A stretch of DNA of 64,000 nt from Voacanga thouarsii. Its lineage: Eukaryota; Streptophyta; Magnoliopsida; Gentianales; Apocynaceae. The DNA lies in contig JANUWF010002200.1 in assembly GCA_026120185.1 (NCBI GenBank), positions 4,028,001 through 4,092,000 on the forward strand, written 5' to 3'. The notes beneath the pieces are model-generated. The model ran no database searches and was not told the DNA's origin. It saw only the letters and a list, made by a program, of their open reading frames with translations. Numbering within the stretch: the stretch's first letter is position 1; the number at the start of each line of letters is the position of its first letter. The position numbers were made by a program, and so were the translations under genes. Below are positions 22,608 to 33,549 of this stretch, piece after piece.

Positions 22608-22625
22608 TGGTATGCCTGGTGGGAC
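22608..22625 (+). other. Primer binding site of the second Tat element
   Basis: TGGTATGCCTGGTGGGAC starts with TGG and matches the pattern of the first Tat element's primer site (TGGCACGCTCAGTGGGAC). It fixes the plus orientation and the LTR end. Confidence 0.7.
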
Positions 22626-22764
22626 AACCAAGTGTAGGTTCTATAAAGTGCTATTATGATTTGGTCGTATAATCAGTCAGATGGAAGGACATTACGGTAA
22701 AAATCCCAATCGGCCAGAAAGTGCACCTCAAACATCAACCGGGGGGAGGGGGCTGAATTCTCTA

Positions 22765-22920
22765 CATATCTTTTGGCCATTCGACAACAGTTCGATGAAA
22801 GTACAGGCGAATTGCTTCAAAGTCTAGTGCAACAGATAGCCACTGTCTTTAAACCTATATTGCAAAATGAATTGCTTACAGTACTAGAAGGACACCGGCC
22901 AGCATCTAGTCCAGTCTATT
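22765..22920 (+). pseudogene. Gag N-terminal fragment, second Tat element
   Basis: Translation gives STGELLQSLVQQIATVF and a KPILQNELL segment, a clear relative of the CTGELLQGLISQFATIF segment in the first element. The rest of gag resumes after the inserted CACTA-like element, at about 27060. Confidence 0.75.
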
Positions 22921-23454
22921 CAGCCACTTTGCAGGGGTAGGGGGCAAGTCAAATTCCCAGACAGCCGGTGCCTCCAGCACAACTATAGTACGGTAGGGTG
23001 TCAATAGAATGCCCAAATCACTCCGTGACAACCAAACAAATACCTCAGATAGGGAACTTAAACCAGATGATTAGTGCATTTTTATCACTTATGACTTGCC
23101 CCTACATAGATGTCCAGTTGCCCATAAGTCACTACAAGAAAATGATACATTGGTGACAAAATTTTAGTTAGGAAAAAAAATTTGTTGCTACTAATTAAGA
23201 CTTTCGGCGACAAAATTTTTATTTCCTAACTAAAAGTGATGGCTCTATTTAGGAAATAAGTATATTAGTGAGGAAAATTTAAGTTTCTTCACTAATGATG
23301 CATTATTAGTAATGAAAATTCATTTTCTAGCTAAATTTTCCTTATTAATAATACATCATCAGCAATGAAAATTTATTTCATAACTAAAAATATTAACTTT
23401 TATTACTATTAACTATATTTTTAGCGACCAAATTCACATTTCCTAATTAGTACC

Positions 23455-23790
23455 TGTCTTTAAATTTTTAAATATTTACAACATAACTCCAAAAATTTTG
23501 TAAATTGGTCTTTAAATTTTATATAATTACAAAATGATCTCAAAAAATTGTAAATTGGTCCCTAAATTATAAAACATTTACAATATGACCTTAAAAATTT
23601 TATAAATTGGATCTTCAATTTTTAAATATATAAAAGATGACACCAAATTTTACAAATTGCTTCTTAAATTTTGTAAATTTATAAAATGATAAAAAAAAAT
23701 TTATAAATTGGTCACTAAATTTTAGAATATTTAAAATATAATCTCAAAAATTTTACAAATTAGTCCCAAAATTTTTATGTATTTATAAAT
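23455..23790. repeat. About 60-bp tandem repeat family inside the CACTA-like element
   Basis: Units with the consensus AAATTGGTC-CTAAATTTT followed by TAAAATGACC-CAAAAATTTT recur about five times here. They recur again at 25185-25400, on the far side of the microsatellite block. The copies are diverged. Confidence 0.7.
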
Positions 23791-23892
23791 GCATTAGATT
23801 TTGGGTTGATTTATAGAAATTAAGCTAGATATGCGGCAAAACATGTCCGATTATCTTCAAATTTGGTCATAATACATTTTTTTAGCAAATCT

Positions 23893-24760
23893 AATAAATC
23901 TAACGTTTGGATCGATAATATGATATGCTTATCTTTGTAAATGCGTTAGGTTTTGGGTTATAATGATTATGTAAGATTATGTGGTAAAATATATATGATT
24001 ACCTTCAAATTTTTAGGTTTTGGGTTATAATGATTATGTAAGATTATGTGGTAAAATATATATGATTACCTTCAAATTTGGTTATAATATTTTTTTTAGT
24101 AATTTTATCAAATCTAACGGTTGGATCGTTAATTTGATATGTCTATCTTTTTAAATATATAAGGTTTTGAGTATTTTTATTGAGATTATGTTAGATTATG
24201 TGGTAAAACATATCCAATTACTTTTAAATTTAATTACAATACCTTTTTATTAATTTTATCAAATTTAACGGTTGGATCATTAATTTGATATGACAATCTT
24301 TCTAAATGTGTTAGGTTTTCAGTATTTTTATAGTGATTATGCTAGATTTTGTAGCAAAATATATTTGTTAGATTTAAATTTGGTCATAATACTTTTTTTA
24401 ATAATTTTATCAAATTTAAAGGTTAGATCGTTAATTTGATATACTTATTTTTCTAATTAAATAAGTTAGGTTTCGAGCATTTTTATTAAGATTATGCTAG
24501 ATTCTGTGGTAAAACATATCCAATTACTTTTAAATTTATTCACACTACTTTTTTTTAGTGATTTTATCAAATTTAACAATTGAATCATCAATTTGATATG
24601 CCTATATTTCTAAATGTGTTAGGTTTTCGGCATTTGTATAGAGATTATGTTAGATTTTGCAGCAAAACATATATTATTACATTTAAATTTGGTCGTAATA
24701 TTTTTTTTAGTGATTTTATCAAATCTACGGTCGGATCGTTAATTTGATATGCCTATATTT
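23893..24760. repeat. About 152-bp tandem repeat, 6 copies
   Basis: Units start near 23893, 24109, 24259, 24412, 24569 and 24720, each with AAAT(C/T)TAACGGTTGGATCGTTAA (or a diverged form) then TTTGATATG. The first interval is about 64 bp longer because a segment starting TTTTGGGTTATAATGATTAT is itself duplicated in tandem. There are no open reading frames. Confidence 0.8.
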
Positions 24761-24761
24761 G

Positions 24762-24762
24762 T

Positions 24763-24821
<59 letters not shown>

Positions 24822-24955
24822 GTATGTATATATGAATATATAAAAATATGTGTATATTAATATATATAGACACACATAAACATAAATAAATATGTATTCG
24901 TATGTTTATATATTTGTATAAATATATATATATATATATATGAATATGTATGTGC

Positions 24956-25011
<56 letters not shown>

Positions 25012-25175
25012 GTGAATTTATGAATATGTGTATATATATATATATATGATATAAATATTCATAAATACATATATATACACATATTCATAAATTCATGTAT
25101 AAATATGTGTGTATATATATGTGTGTATGTGTATTTATGAATATGTGTGTGTGTGTGTATATATGAATATATAAA
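24762..25175. repeat. (TA)n/(TG)n microsatellite block
   Basis: Long pure TA runs at about 24773-24816 and 24965-25010 alternate with TG-rich and ATATG-rich stretches. The block grew inside the CACTA-like element. Confidence 0.9.
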
Positions 25176-25437
25176 TATTTTAATATATATTGGTTCCTAA
25201 ATTTTTATATTTTCAAAATGACCCCTAAAAAATTTTAAATTGGTCCTTTAATTTTTTAATATTTATAAAATGAACCCTCAAAATTTTGCAATTTAGTCCC
25301 TAAATTTTTGAATATTTATTGTATGACAATAAAAAAATTTTAGATTGGTTACTAAATTTTTAAATATTTATGATATAACCTCCAAAACTTTTTACAATTA
25401 TTCTCTAATATATATGTGTGTATATGTAAGTATATAT

Positions 25438-25438
<1 letters not shown>

Positions 25439-25484
<46 letters not shown>
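25439..25484. repeat. (CA)n microsatellite
   Basis: An uninterrupted CA tract of about 45 bp. The complementary (TG)n tract lies about 200 bp downstream, so the two could pair as a hairpin. Confidence 0.95.
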
Positions 25485-25485
<1 letters not shown>

Positions 25486-25685
25486 TTTTTAAAAATATAT
25501 GACAAATAAATTTATTACCATTTAAATTTATCTAATTGTACATACCCAAATTATCGCATATTATTGAATAATATGTATTGATAATAAATTTATATGATTA
25601 TTTATGTTTTTTTCTATATGTGTGTGTATGTGTGTTTGTAGAAATATTTTTAAAAAATATAATGTGTGAGACTTTTTTCTAATTG

Positions 25686-25689
<4 letters not shown>

Positions 25690-25735
<46 letters not shown>
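25690..25735. repeat. (TG)n microsatellite
   Basis: An uninterrupted TG tract of about 45 bp, the inverted counterpart of the CA tract at 25439-25484. Confidence 0.95.
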
Positions 25736-25738
<3 letters not shown>

Positions 25739-25949
25739 TATTTAATAAAACCGATGACATAATTAATAGCATATAGACTTTTAAAATTATATATATATAT
25801 ACACAAATAACTTATTATATTGAATAATTATTTTAATAGTAAGCTTAATATGATTATTATATTTTGTTATAATACTAATGTTTAAAAAAAATTAAAATAA
25901 AACTTTACAAATAGTTTAAGTAAAAAAAAAAAAAAGATATGATCAAATA

Positions 25950-26130
25950 TAAAGTTTGGCCCAGTGGTTGAGTATGCGCATTGCACTCTTGTTGGACCAA
26001 GATTCGAATCTCGCAACTTAATTGGGGTAGTATAATCATTGTGGTGGGTTCACATAGACCAAGCAATAAGAAGTAGTAGTACAGTGTGCAATAGGTGTGG
26101 TGCGATAATGGGTTCTACAATTTTTTTTTT
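25950..26130 (+). mobile_element. tRNA-derived SINE-like element with poly(T) tail
   Basis: An A-box-like TGGCCCAGTGGTTGAGTATG (about 25959-25978) and a B-box-like GATTCGAATCTC (about 26001-26012) are spaced as in an RNA polymerase III promoter. A non-tRNA body follows, then a 12-bp poly(T) tail near 26119-26132. No tRNA cloverleaf can be formed across the unit. It lies inside the CACTA-like element. Confidence 0.6.
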
Positions 26131-26144
26131 TTAAATTCGTAGTG

Positions 26145-26305
26145 ACTCTTAGGCGTATCTCACAACTTGATTAGGGTAGTACAATCAGATGTGGTGAGTT
26201 CAAATGGACCAAGCAATAAGAAGCAGTACAATGTGCAATCAGGTGTGGTGGATTCACATGGACTAAGTAATAAGAAGTAGTATGGTGTGCAATAGGTGTA
26301 GTGCA
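26145..26305 (+). repeat. Tandem partial copies of the SINE body
   Basis: Two more copies of the downstream SINE body follow the first. They share GTGGTG(G/A)(G/A)TTCA, CCAAGCAATAAGAAG and GTGTGCAAT. The B-box-side sequence TCTCACAACTTGATTAGGG also recurs at 26158. The copies are about 55-70 bp long and imperfect. Confidence 0.65.
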
Positions 26306-27059
26306 TGAATGGGTTTTGGAAAAATTCAAAAATTTTTATTTTTTTTAAAATTTGTAATGATTTTTTTGGAGAGGAAAGTTTTCTCGTCGAAGAGATGGAA
26401 GTTTCCTCACCAAAAGACCTTTTTGGCGAGGAAACTTTTTTCCTCGCCAAAGAGCTCTTTCGAAGAGGAAACTTTATGGAAACTTCCTCACCAGAAGCTA
26501 AAAGTTTGCTTTTGGCAAGCGAACATTTCCTCGTATTTTTGTCGCTAATGCCTTTTGTTGACAAAAATGTTTGAATTTTTCCTCCCTTTGGTGAGAAAAT
26601 ATTTGGTCGCCAATGTAAAGATTTTTCTCGCCAATGTGAAGATTTTTCTCACCATTAACCCATTTTGGCTATGAAAATTTTTTATAGTGGCGACGAAATT
26701 TTTTTGCCACAAAAGGTAATATATTTTTTTAAATAATATTATATTTGTAGCGATAAAACTTTTTTGTCACTAAAAATCATCATCAACGACAAAACTAAAC
26801 TTGTTCTAGGTAGCCAATCGATATATACTATAGCGAAGCAAGTAGGAAATCTTATAGTAAGTTACTATGCATGACCAGTTGCAGTTCTTGTGCCAATTCA
26901 ACAAAGAATGCCGGCTGGACAGTTCCCGCAGGTTGCTTCAACTTCGCAAACCTATCAATCAAAGAGCATAGTCCAGGCATAGAATCTTAGTGTTCACCAA
27001 TAAGTGGATTCAAATGCAATAGCTGATATTTTGAGGAAATAATTCGTCTTAATAATTAC

Positions 27060-28190
27060 TAGTGTGGAGAAAGCTACTTCGGAAGTCTTATCCCGAGTGG
27101 ATAGACTCAATACTGACTTTCTCCAAAGGCTTCGAGGTTTCGAATTTCACCAGTTTTTCGAGAGATGATAGTAAGACCACTATAAAGCATATAAGTAGAT
27201 TTACTGTCTAATATGGTGAGATAGGAAGGATTGAATGGCATAAATTACATATTTTTCTATTATCATTAACCGACCATATTTTTACTTGGTATTCCAATCT
27301 ATTGCCTAGCTCTGTTCAAAGCTGATTCGAAATGGAAAGGATTTTTCACAAAAGGTTCTACCGCCTCAATCAGACATCTCAGTTTCTGATCTTTTAGCCA
27401 TCAAACAAAAAATCGATAAGATTGTCACTGATTCTCTAGAAAGATTCAGGTAGTTGAAGGGAAAGTACCAGACACTCTAACCAGAATCAGAATATATACG
27501 GATTAAAAAATGTTGATCGGATGCATCATTTTTTAAGGAAGACTAATTCTACCTAACTTTTCTAATTTGTTATGACTGGCCTCCCATGTAGCCAGAGTTG
27601 AATAGGTCATCAAAGATAGCGAGGCAAAATAGGGGCGAAGTTTCAAAAGAGGCCAACCATGATTTTAGTAATTGACGACATCAATGAGTCAGTCATCGAA
27701 GAAGAAGTTATGACAATTGAGATTGTATCTAAGAAGGCTTAAAGTTGGCTGGCCTAGAAATCGGTTAGGGGTAAAGTGCCTGTTAAGTCAAATGATTAGA
27801 AAACATATTCATATGATATAACTAAGGCCGACCAAATCTTCGATCACGTTCTTAAAGATAGACAGATCAAACTTATGCACCGAAGAATTAAAAGAGAAAC
27901 AATATTACAAATGGCTCAATTCTTTTACTCATTCTACTCACAATTGTGTACTTTTGAGAAATGTTATTTAGAAAACTATCCAAGAAGGGTGTTTTAAGTT
28001 AATGGATGGTAACATTACCGATATTCTAGTAGATATAAACTCCTTTCCGGCTGTTGATTTGAACATGGTGGAAACAAGTAAGGTTGGGCTAGATAATGCC
28101 ATAGTAGTAGTTAGTGATAGGTTGGTTAGTCCCCAAATTTTTGAGGAAACAGTCGATGATAATCTAGGTAATCCTCAAACTGCCTAAGAA
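27060..28190 (+). pseudogene. Gag main part, second Tat element
   Basis: Fragments in several frames match Tat gag: a MERIFHKRFYR-type capsid segment near 27330, and a CKWLNSFTHSTHNC-like zinc motif near 27905-27950. A DGNITDILVDINSFPAVDLN tail at 28002-28187 parallels the same region of the first element. Multiple stops separate the parts. Confidence 0.75.
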
Positions 28191-28959
28191 ACCACTGATA
28201 GTAGTGCAGTTAGCCCAAGATTTTTCATGAAGGCCCCTTAATCAAAAAGTTATTTAGAATAAGTTGGTAAGGACGAATTGATAACAGCTTTACACAAGTT
28301 AAGTGTAGCCAAAAGAAAGGGACAACATAACTAGAAAGGAGGTGACCAGATGAGTTGCTAATTAAAATATGGTGAATATTGTAGTAGCTAGGCCATCTCA
28401 TTTGAAAAATGTGTGGATGCCAAAAGGAAAGAAATTAGACCAACCGGACTTACATCTCGAGCCATCTGTTGGCCGGCCAACCAACCACCCTCGACAAAAG
28501 ATAGATCTGGGAGCCAGGCTTCAGAGAAAAAAGAAAGTAGACTAGTCAGGACCTAGCAGACGGTCTGTGTTTGAGCAACTAAAATTTTCACAAGAAGATA
28601 GATCATAGGCAGCTAAAAAAGTAGCGTTTAAGGTAGACGCGAGGATCTTAACATTGTGCATCTCAGCTCTAAATGTGCAGGATAAATATTATATAAGTTT
28701 AGTACATGTTATGCTTACTGCAACTCAAAAAAGAAAATTACAAAGGAAGAGAGCTTATAAAAGGTATAAGCAAAAAGACATGGATCAGCCAGTCGGACTG
28801 GAAATAATAGAATTTAAAGGTTCTGTGAAAACGGTTAGTTTTCTACCTTTGAAATTTTGTAGGAATAAAAGCAAGAAAGCACTAGTAGCAGATATTTTTG
28901 TTACTGGCCAAGCAGTAATTGAATAGGTTAACCTAGTAGACCAGTCAGACAATACTAAG

Positions 28960-29340
28960 GTGTCTGGCATGTTTTTTGCCAAACCAATAGAGGAAATGGC
29001 CAATCATTTGAAACTGTTATACGCCAAAGCTCATGTAAACGGTAGACCTATTTCTAGAATATTCGTTGACGAGGGATCTGTTCTCAATATCATGTCTATT
29101 TCAACACTTAAGAAGTTGGGAAAGTTAGTAGCAGACTTAGTGGCGACGAATATGCAGATACTAGCTTCATTGGCAATACTACTCCAACATTGGTAGTCCT
29201 AATTTTAGATGTAACTGTTGGTTCAAGGACTAGTTTGATAGTTTTCTTTGTCATTAAAGGGAAACTTTTATATTAAATCTTATTGGGTCGGGACTTGATA
29301 CATGCTAACAAATTTGTTCCTTCTATATTGTATTAATTGT
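28960..29340 (+). pseudogene. Protease, second Tat element
   Basis: The region KAHVNGRPISRIFVDEGSVL aligns with the protease of the first element. The catalytic D-G-G is D-E-G here, so a key glycine is lost. An LLGRDLIHANK-like segment follows near 29280, in another frame. Confidence 0.8.
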
Positions 29341-29639
29341 TGTTATTTTGGAATGATAGATATGTTGAAACAGTGAAGGCCGATCAGAGTCCTTTTCAGA
29401 CAGACGTTAAGATGGTGGAGGCTATGTACTACTTCCCGGTCTTCGAGCCGATTAAAATAGAGACTGTTCAACTTGGTTAGGAGTTCACAGTATGCAATCT
29501 GACTATGACTAATTTTCAGTTACAAAGCATGACTTACTAGATTATCGTTTAAGATATCTTTTAAAGGATAGGCATCTACATAGCCAGACGGTAGGAGGAG
29601 GTCTTTGTCACAACCGTGGCTAGAGGACAGTTTAGGAGA

Positions 29640-30640
29640 ATCATTATCCAGGAAAGAACCCAATTTTGTTCCTCAGAATTCACTCATTGAAGTAAATTTT
29701 GGTGGACCAGACGAATATCGTATGATCAGAGTAAGTGTATTATTGATTGAAAAGTAAAGAACACGGTTGGTTGCTATTATTAGGAACTACAGGGACTGTT
29801 TTGCTTAGAATTATCATGAAATACTTGGGTTAGACTGAAAGATTATCGAGCATCGGCTGCCTATCCAAGATAGTTACAAACCACATAAGCAAACGACCTG
29901 ATGCTTTAATCTTGAAATTATGCCCAGGATCAAGGCAGAGATAGAGCAGTTGCTTAAATGTTGTTTCATCCAAACACCCTAATATGCTAAATAGATCTCC
30001 AACGTGGTACCGGTTATTAAAAAAAATGGCCAGCTGTGGATTTGCATTGACTTCTATGACTTGAACCTGACAATACCTAAAGATGAATATGTCATACCGA
30101 TAACTGATGTGCTAGTAGATATAGCAACTAGCCATCAATTCCTTAACTTTATGGATGACTATTCAGGTTACAACAAGATTTTTATAGCTAAGGAAGATGT
30201 TCACAAAATAGCCTTTCAATTGGACTGTTTGAGTGGATCATTATGCCATTTGGCCTCAAGAATGCTGGAGCAACTTTCTAACGGGTAATAAACTTCATAT
30301 TTCATAACTTGATAAGGGGTCGTATGGAAGTCTACATTGATGATTTGGTAGTCAAGTCAATTAGTTTCACTCAACATTTAGCGAACCAAGAATGGACTTT
30401 TATTAGAATATGAAAACATAACTTGAAAATGAATCCAACTATGTGTGCTTTTGGGGTTGCGGCCAGTCAATTTTTGGTCTTCTTGGTCCATTATAAATGA
30501 ATAAAGGTAGACTCTAACAAGACAAAAGTAATCATGAAAGCTAAACCTCCCAGGAATAAGGAAGAATTGTACAACTTAATTGAAAAAATCAACTTTCTGA
30601 GGCATTTTGTGGCTAATTTAACTTAGAATATGAGAGCTTT
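29640..30640 (+). pseudogene. Reverse transcriptase, second Tat element
   Basis: VPVIKKNGQLWICIDF and PKDEYVIPITDVLVD (30004-30120) are followed, after frame changes, by the palm motif VYIDDLVVKS (near 30330-30360) and an FGVAASQFLVFLVH segment. Stops at several points make it inactive. Confidence 0.85.
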
Positions 30641-31500
30641 TTCATTCTTGCTAAGATTAAGATCGACAGACCAGTTCATTTAGGATAAGGAGTAGCAAAA
30701 CTCATTTGATCAGATCAAGCAGTCCTTAACTAGTCCATGTACTAGTATCCCCTCAATTAGACCGACCACTTAAACTGTACATTTCAGTAGCTTAAGAATC
30801 AATTGGATGCTTATTGGCACAAGATAATCAACATGAAAATGAGCGAGCTATATACTATCTCAGCCGATTGCTTAATGATATTGAAACCAGGTATTCTCCA
30901 GTCAAAAAGCTATATCTTTCCTTATATTATACTTGCACTAGAATACTACTTATTGTCAAGAGAGGTGCATATATTATATAAAGTAGACATAGTCAGGTAT
31001 CTCCTTAACTAGCTTGTACTATAAGTTAGGCTGATGAAATGGGTCAAGCTTAATGCATTTGCCCTTAAATACGTTTCACTTCGTGTAGTCAAAGGTTAGA
31101 TGGTGGCAGATTTCTTGGCTGAACACCCATGTTTACACGTTGAGGATCTAGTCCTAATTGCACAGTACTATGTGAATATCCAGCTGTGGATCATGACATT
31201 TGACGAGTTAAAAGACTAGCCGGGGATAGGAGCTGGCTTAACCATTACTTCCCCAACTGGTCATAAAAGAAGGTTTTTGTTCAAGTTAGACACCACTTAT
31301 ACTAATAATCAGGCAGAATATGAGGCTCTTATCATTGACCTAAAAGTGCTTGTTGCAAAAGGTGGCCAAGCAGTACAAATCATTGATGATTCACAATTGG
31401 TGATCAGGTAGTTGACTGGAGAGTACAAATGCTTGAATCCAAAGTTAATTCCCCTACAACAGAAGGCCCTTGGTCTGATCGGGCAGTTTATTGTTGCCCT
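30640..31500 (+). pseudogene. RNase H domains, second Tat element, truncated
   Basis: The ordinary RNase H is represented by a YYLLSREVHILYKVD segment and MVADFLAEHP near 31100. The archaeal-type copy follows with GIGAGLTITSPTGHKRRF, TNNQAEYEALI and IIDDSQLVIR (31240-31410). Recognisable element sequence then ends, with no integrase. Confidence 0.8.
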
Positions 31501-31666
31501 TGGTACAAATTTTTTTTCCTAGGAATTGCTATGAAGCAACCAAAACTTTTTCTAGTCTTTTATTGTTGCCCCTTTCTTATATTTCTCATCTGGTGCTACA
31601 ACCAAAGTTAAAAAAAGAATCCCACTATTATTTTGTTGCCTTCTTGTATTTCAATTGCAATTTTTA

Positions 31667-31714
<48 letters not shown>

Positions 31715-33300
31715 AATTGAGAAAAAATTTTGAATTATGGAAAAAAAAATATAGAATTAAATAGAAAAAATATGATATTTTATAAATAGAATTCAAAAAA
31801 ATAAGAATCACTAGAATTGAAAATTTTTTTTCCAACTCAATTACAATCTAAAGTATTTTCTTAGTATTTTCTTTGTTTAAAAATAACTATGTTGTTAGTT
31901 TCTTATATTTGGATTGCAATTTTTGTGAGAAAAAACTTATTTGAGAAAAATTTTAAATTATAGAAAACAAAATAAGATTAAATAAAGAGAATATAATGTT
32001 GTATTAATAGGTGATAGTTATTAATAACTAAAAATCACTTTGATTGATTTTTTTTTTTTTAATTGTGTTGAAAAATTTTTCTCAGCTCAATTATATTATA
32101 AGTATACCTAGAACTTTTTTCGTTTAAAATTAAATATCTTATTTTAACTTGATATAAAAATTTAAAAGAATATTTCATTGTGAGTATTCCCTTCATCTAT
32201 GATAAGTATTGCTTTTAATACTTTTTTGTCTATAATTATTTGTTATTATGTAAAATAAATAGTGTATTTTTTACTTTTTTTTAATAATAATATTTTTATT
32301 ATTTATTATTTTACTAAATTATAATACTAATTATTTTACAAAATTCGCATTTGCTCAAAGACAAACATGTCACTGATTCTATTCGATTGTTGACATTTGT
32401 TTTTTTTTTTCTCCCTTCAATAACTTCCCTTTCACTCAGTTTAATCAATATAAAAAGACCTTTATTTTCATTTGCAAGCACAGTATAGCATTCAATCTTT
32501 TTAGTTCATCAGAATAGAGGGCAATGCTCTGTCATAAATATAAAAGAAAGCAATTGTTCATGTTCCACCACAAAAGAAGGGTATGGGAAAAGTACTGAGA
32601 AACATTGACTATTAGAATAATATATCAAGAAAGCTAAAGGCTATCTAGTAACCCCTCCACCAAAGGGAAAAAAAGCCACAGTATTATGAAATGATTGTTC
32701 AAATGATCTGGGATTCCTTTTTCAATAAAAGGGATTTTAGTTTTTGGTGATCCTAATAGAAGAATTCATTTTTTTCTAACAACCACTTTCAATCAACTCA
32801 TACAGCATTATCCAAGATTATTATTCATCAATCTTTTTTGTTGAAACTTTTTCCACTTAATTGAACATAAGGCTTCATTCTCTTTTTTGCACTTGATGTA
32901 AGCAATTCTTACATTTGTTTCCGTTGTGAACTGACTTGTGTTCTGAAAAACAAAAGCAATTTTTTCAGTAAAAGTCATAATTAGTTTTTTCTGGTGCAAA
33001 AGATCAGTAGCCTTTTTTTTTCCCTTTTCTTTTCATACCTTGTAAGTGCCTCTCGCTTCTTCTCTTCTTTGGTGGGTGCCTTCGTTTGAATAATGTTTTC
33101 CATTTATTTTTCTTCTTCTTCTGCCTCAAATGTTCTTCAATTTCCTGAACAGGCTACCAAAGGTATATATGTCTTATCATTTCATTTCCATTACTACATG
33201 TTGACATTTCATATACATATACATATCTATATATATATGTATTTGTATTTATGGCCGTATGTTTTTTTATACCTTTGTGTGTTCTTCTTCTTTGTCAACT
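31501..33300. other. AT-rich intergenic DNA with (TA)n
   Basis: A (TA)n tract occupies 31670-31711. No gene is supported. A 63-codon minus-strand frame at 32808-32999 has no recognisable domain; it may belong to the decayed RPA-like sequence to its right, but I cannot show that. Confidence 0.45.
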
Positions 33301-33549
33301 ATTTCAAATGGTTGATAAACTCGGTTGACCCTATGGTTGTCTCTCATCAATCCTTGTGTCTGCTCATTAAATCTAATTTGATAGATATAAGTTTTACCAA
33401 TTATATTCTTCAATGGTCCAGGTATTGCATCATGAAAATTTGCCTGTATAACAATGAGGATTATGATAGTCTATTATGCAAAATTCACCTTAAAACATTA
33501 ATTCTTATATTTTCAGAAAGAATTCATAATTTGAATCGTATGCTTCTAC

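Larger units (their letters stand above)
23130..26859. mobile_element. CACTA-like (EnSpm) non-autonomous element inserted in gag
   Basis: The left end reads CACTACAAGAAAATGA, the classic CACTA terminus, after AGT (23127-23129). The best right end is CTTATAGTA at 26851-26859, a decayed inverted match, followed by AGT (26860-26862). That gives a 3-bp target duplication, as CACTA elements make. Both subterminal zones repeat GGCGACAAAATTTTT/CGCCAA-type motifs. It sits between two parts of a gag gene. The inside is repeats, microsatellites and a SINE; no transposase is visible. The left end is firm; the right end is my best choice. Confidence 0.65.
21744..31500 (+). mobile_element. Decayed, 3'-truncated Tat-lineage gypsy element split by a CACTA-like insertion
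   Basis: A single LTR, a primer site, and gag, protease, reverse transcriptase and two RNase H segments appear in order on the plus strand. Integrase and the 3' LTR are missing; recognisable sequence stops near 31500. Many stops and frame changes interrupt every domain. The proteins are related to the 9.25-20.16 kb element but clearly diverged from it, and the LTR sequences differ. A 3.7-kb element is inserted in gag at 23130-26859. Confidence 0.88.

Noticed and set aside
23455..24760. CRISPR-like repeats
   Set aside because: Repeats are long, diverged and without unique spacers, in a plant transposon; they are ordinary tandem repeats.
25957..26030. Possible tRNA gene
   Set aside because: A- and B-box-like sequences are present, but no acceptor stem or cloverleaf can be formed and a non-tRNA body and poly(T) tail follow, so a SINE is the better call.
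31491..31835. Frames encoding Tyr-Ile repeats on both strands
   Set aside because: They are translations of the (TA)n microsatellite.
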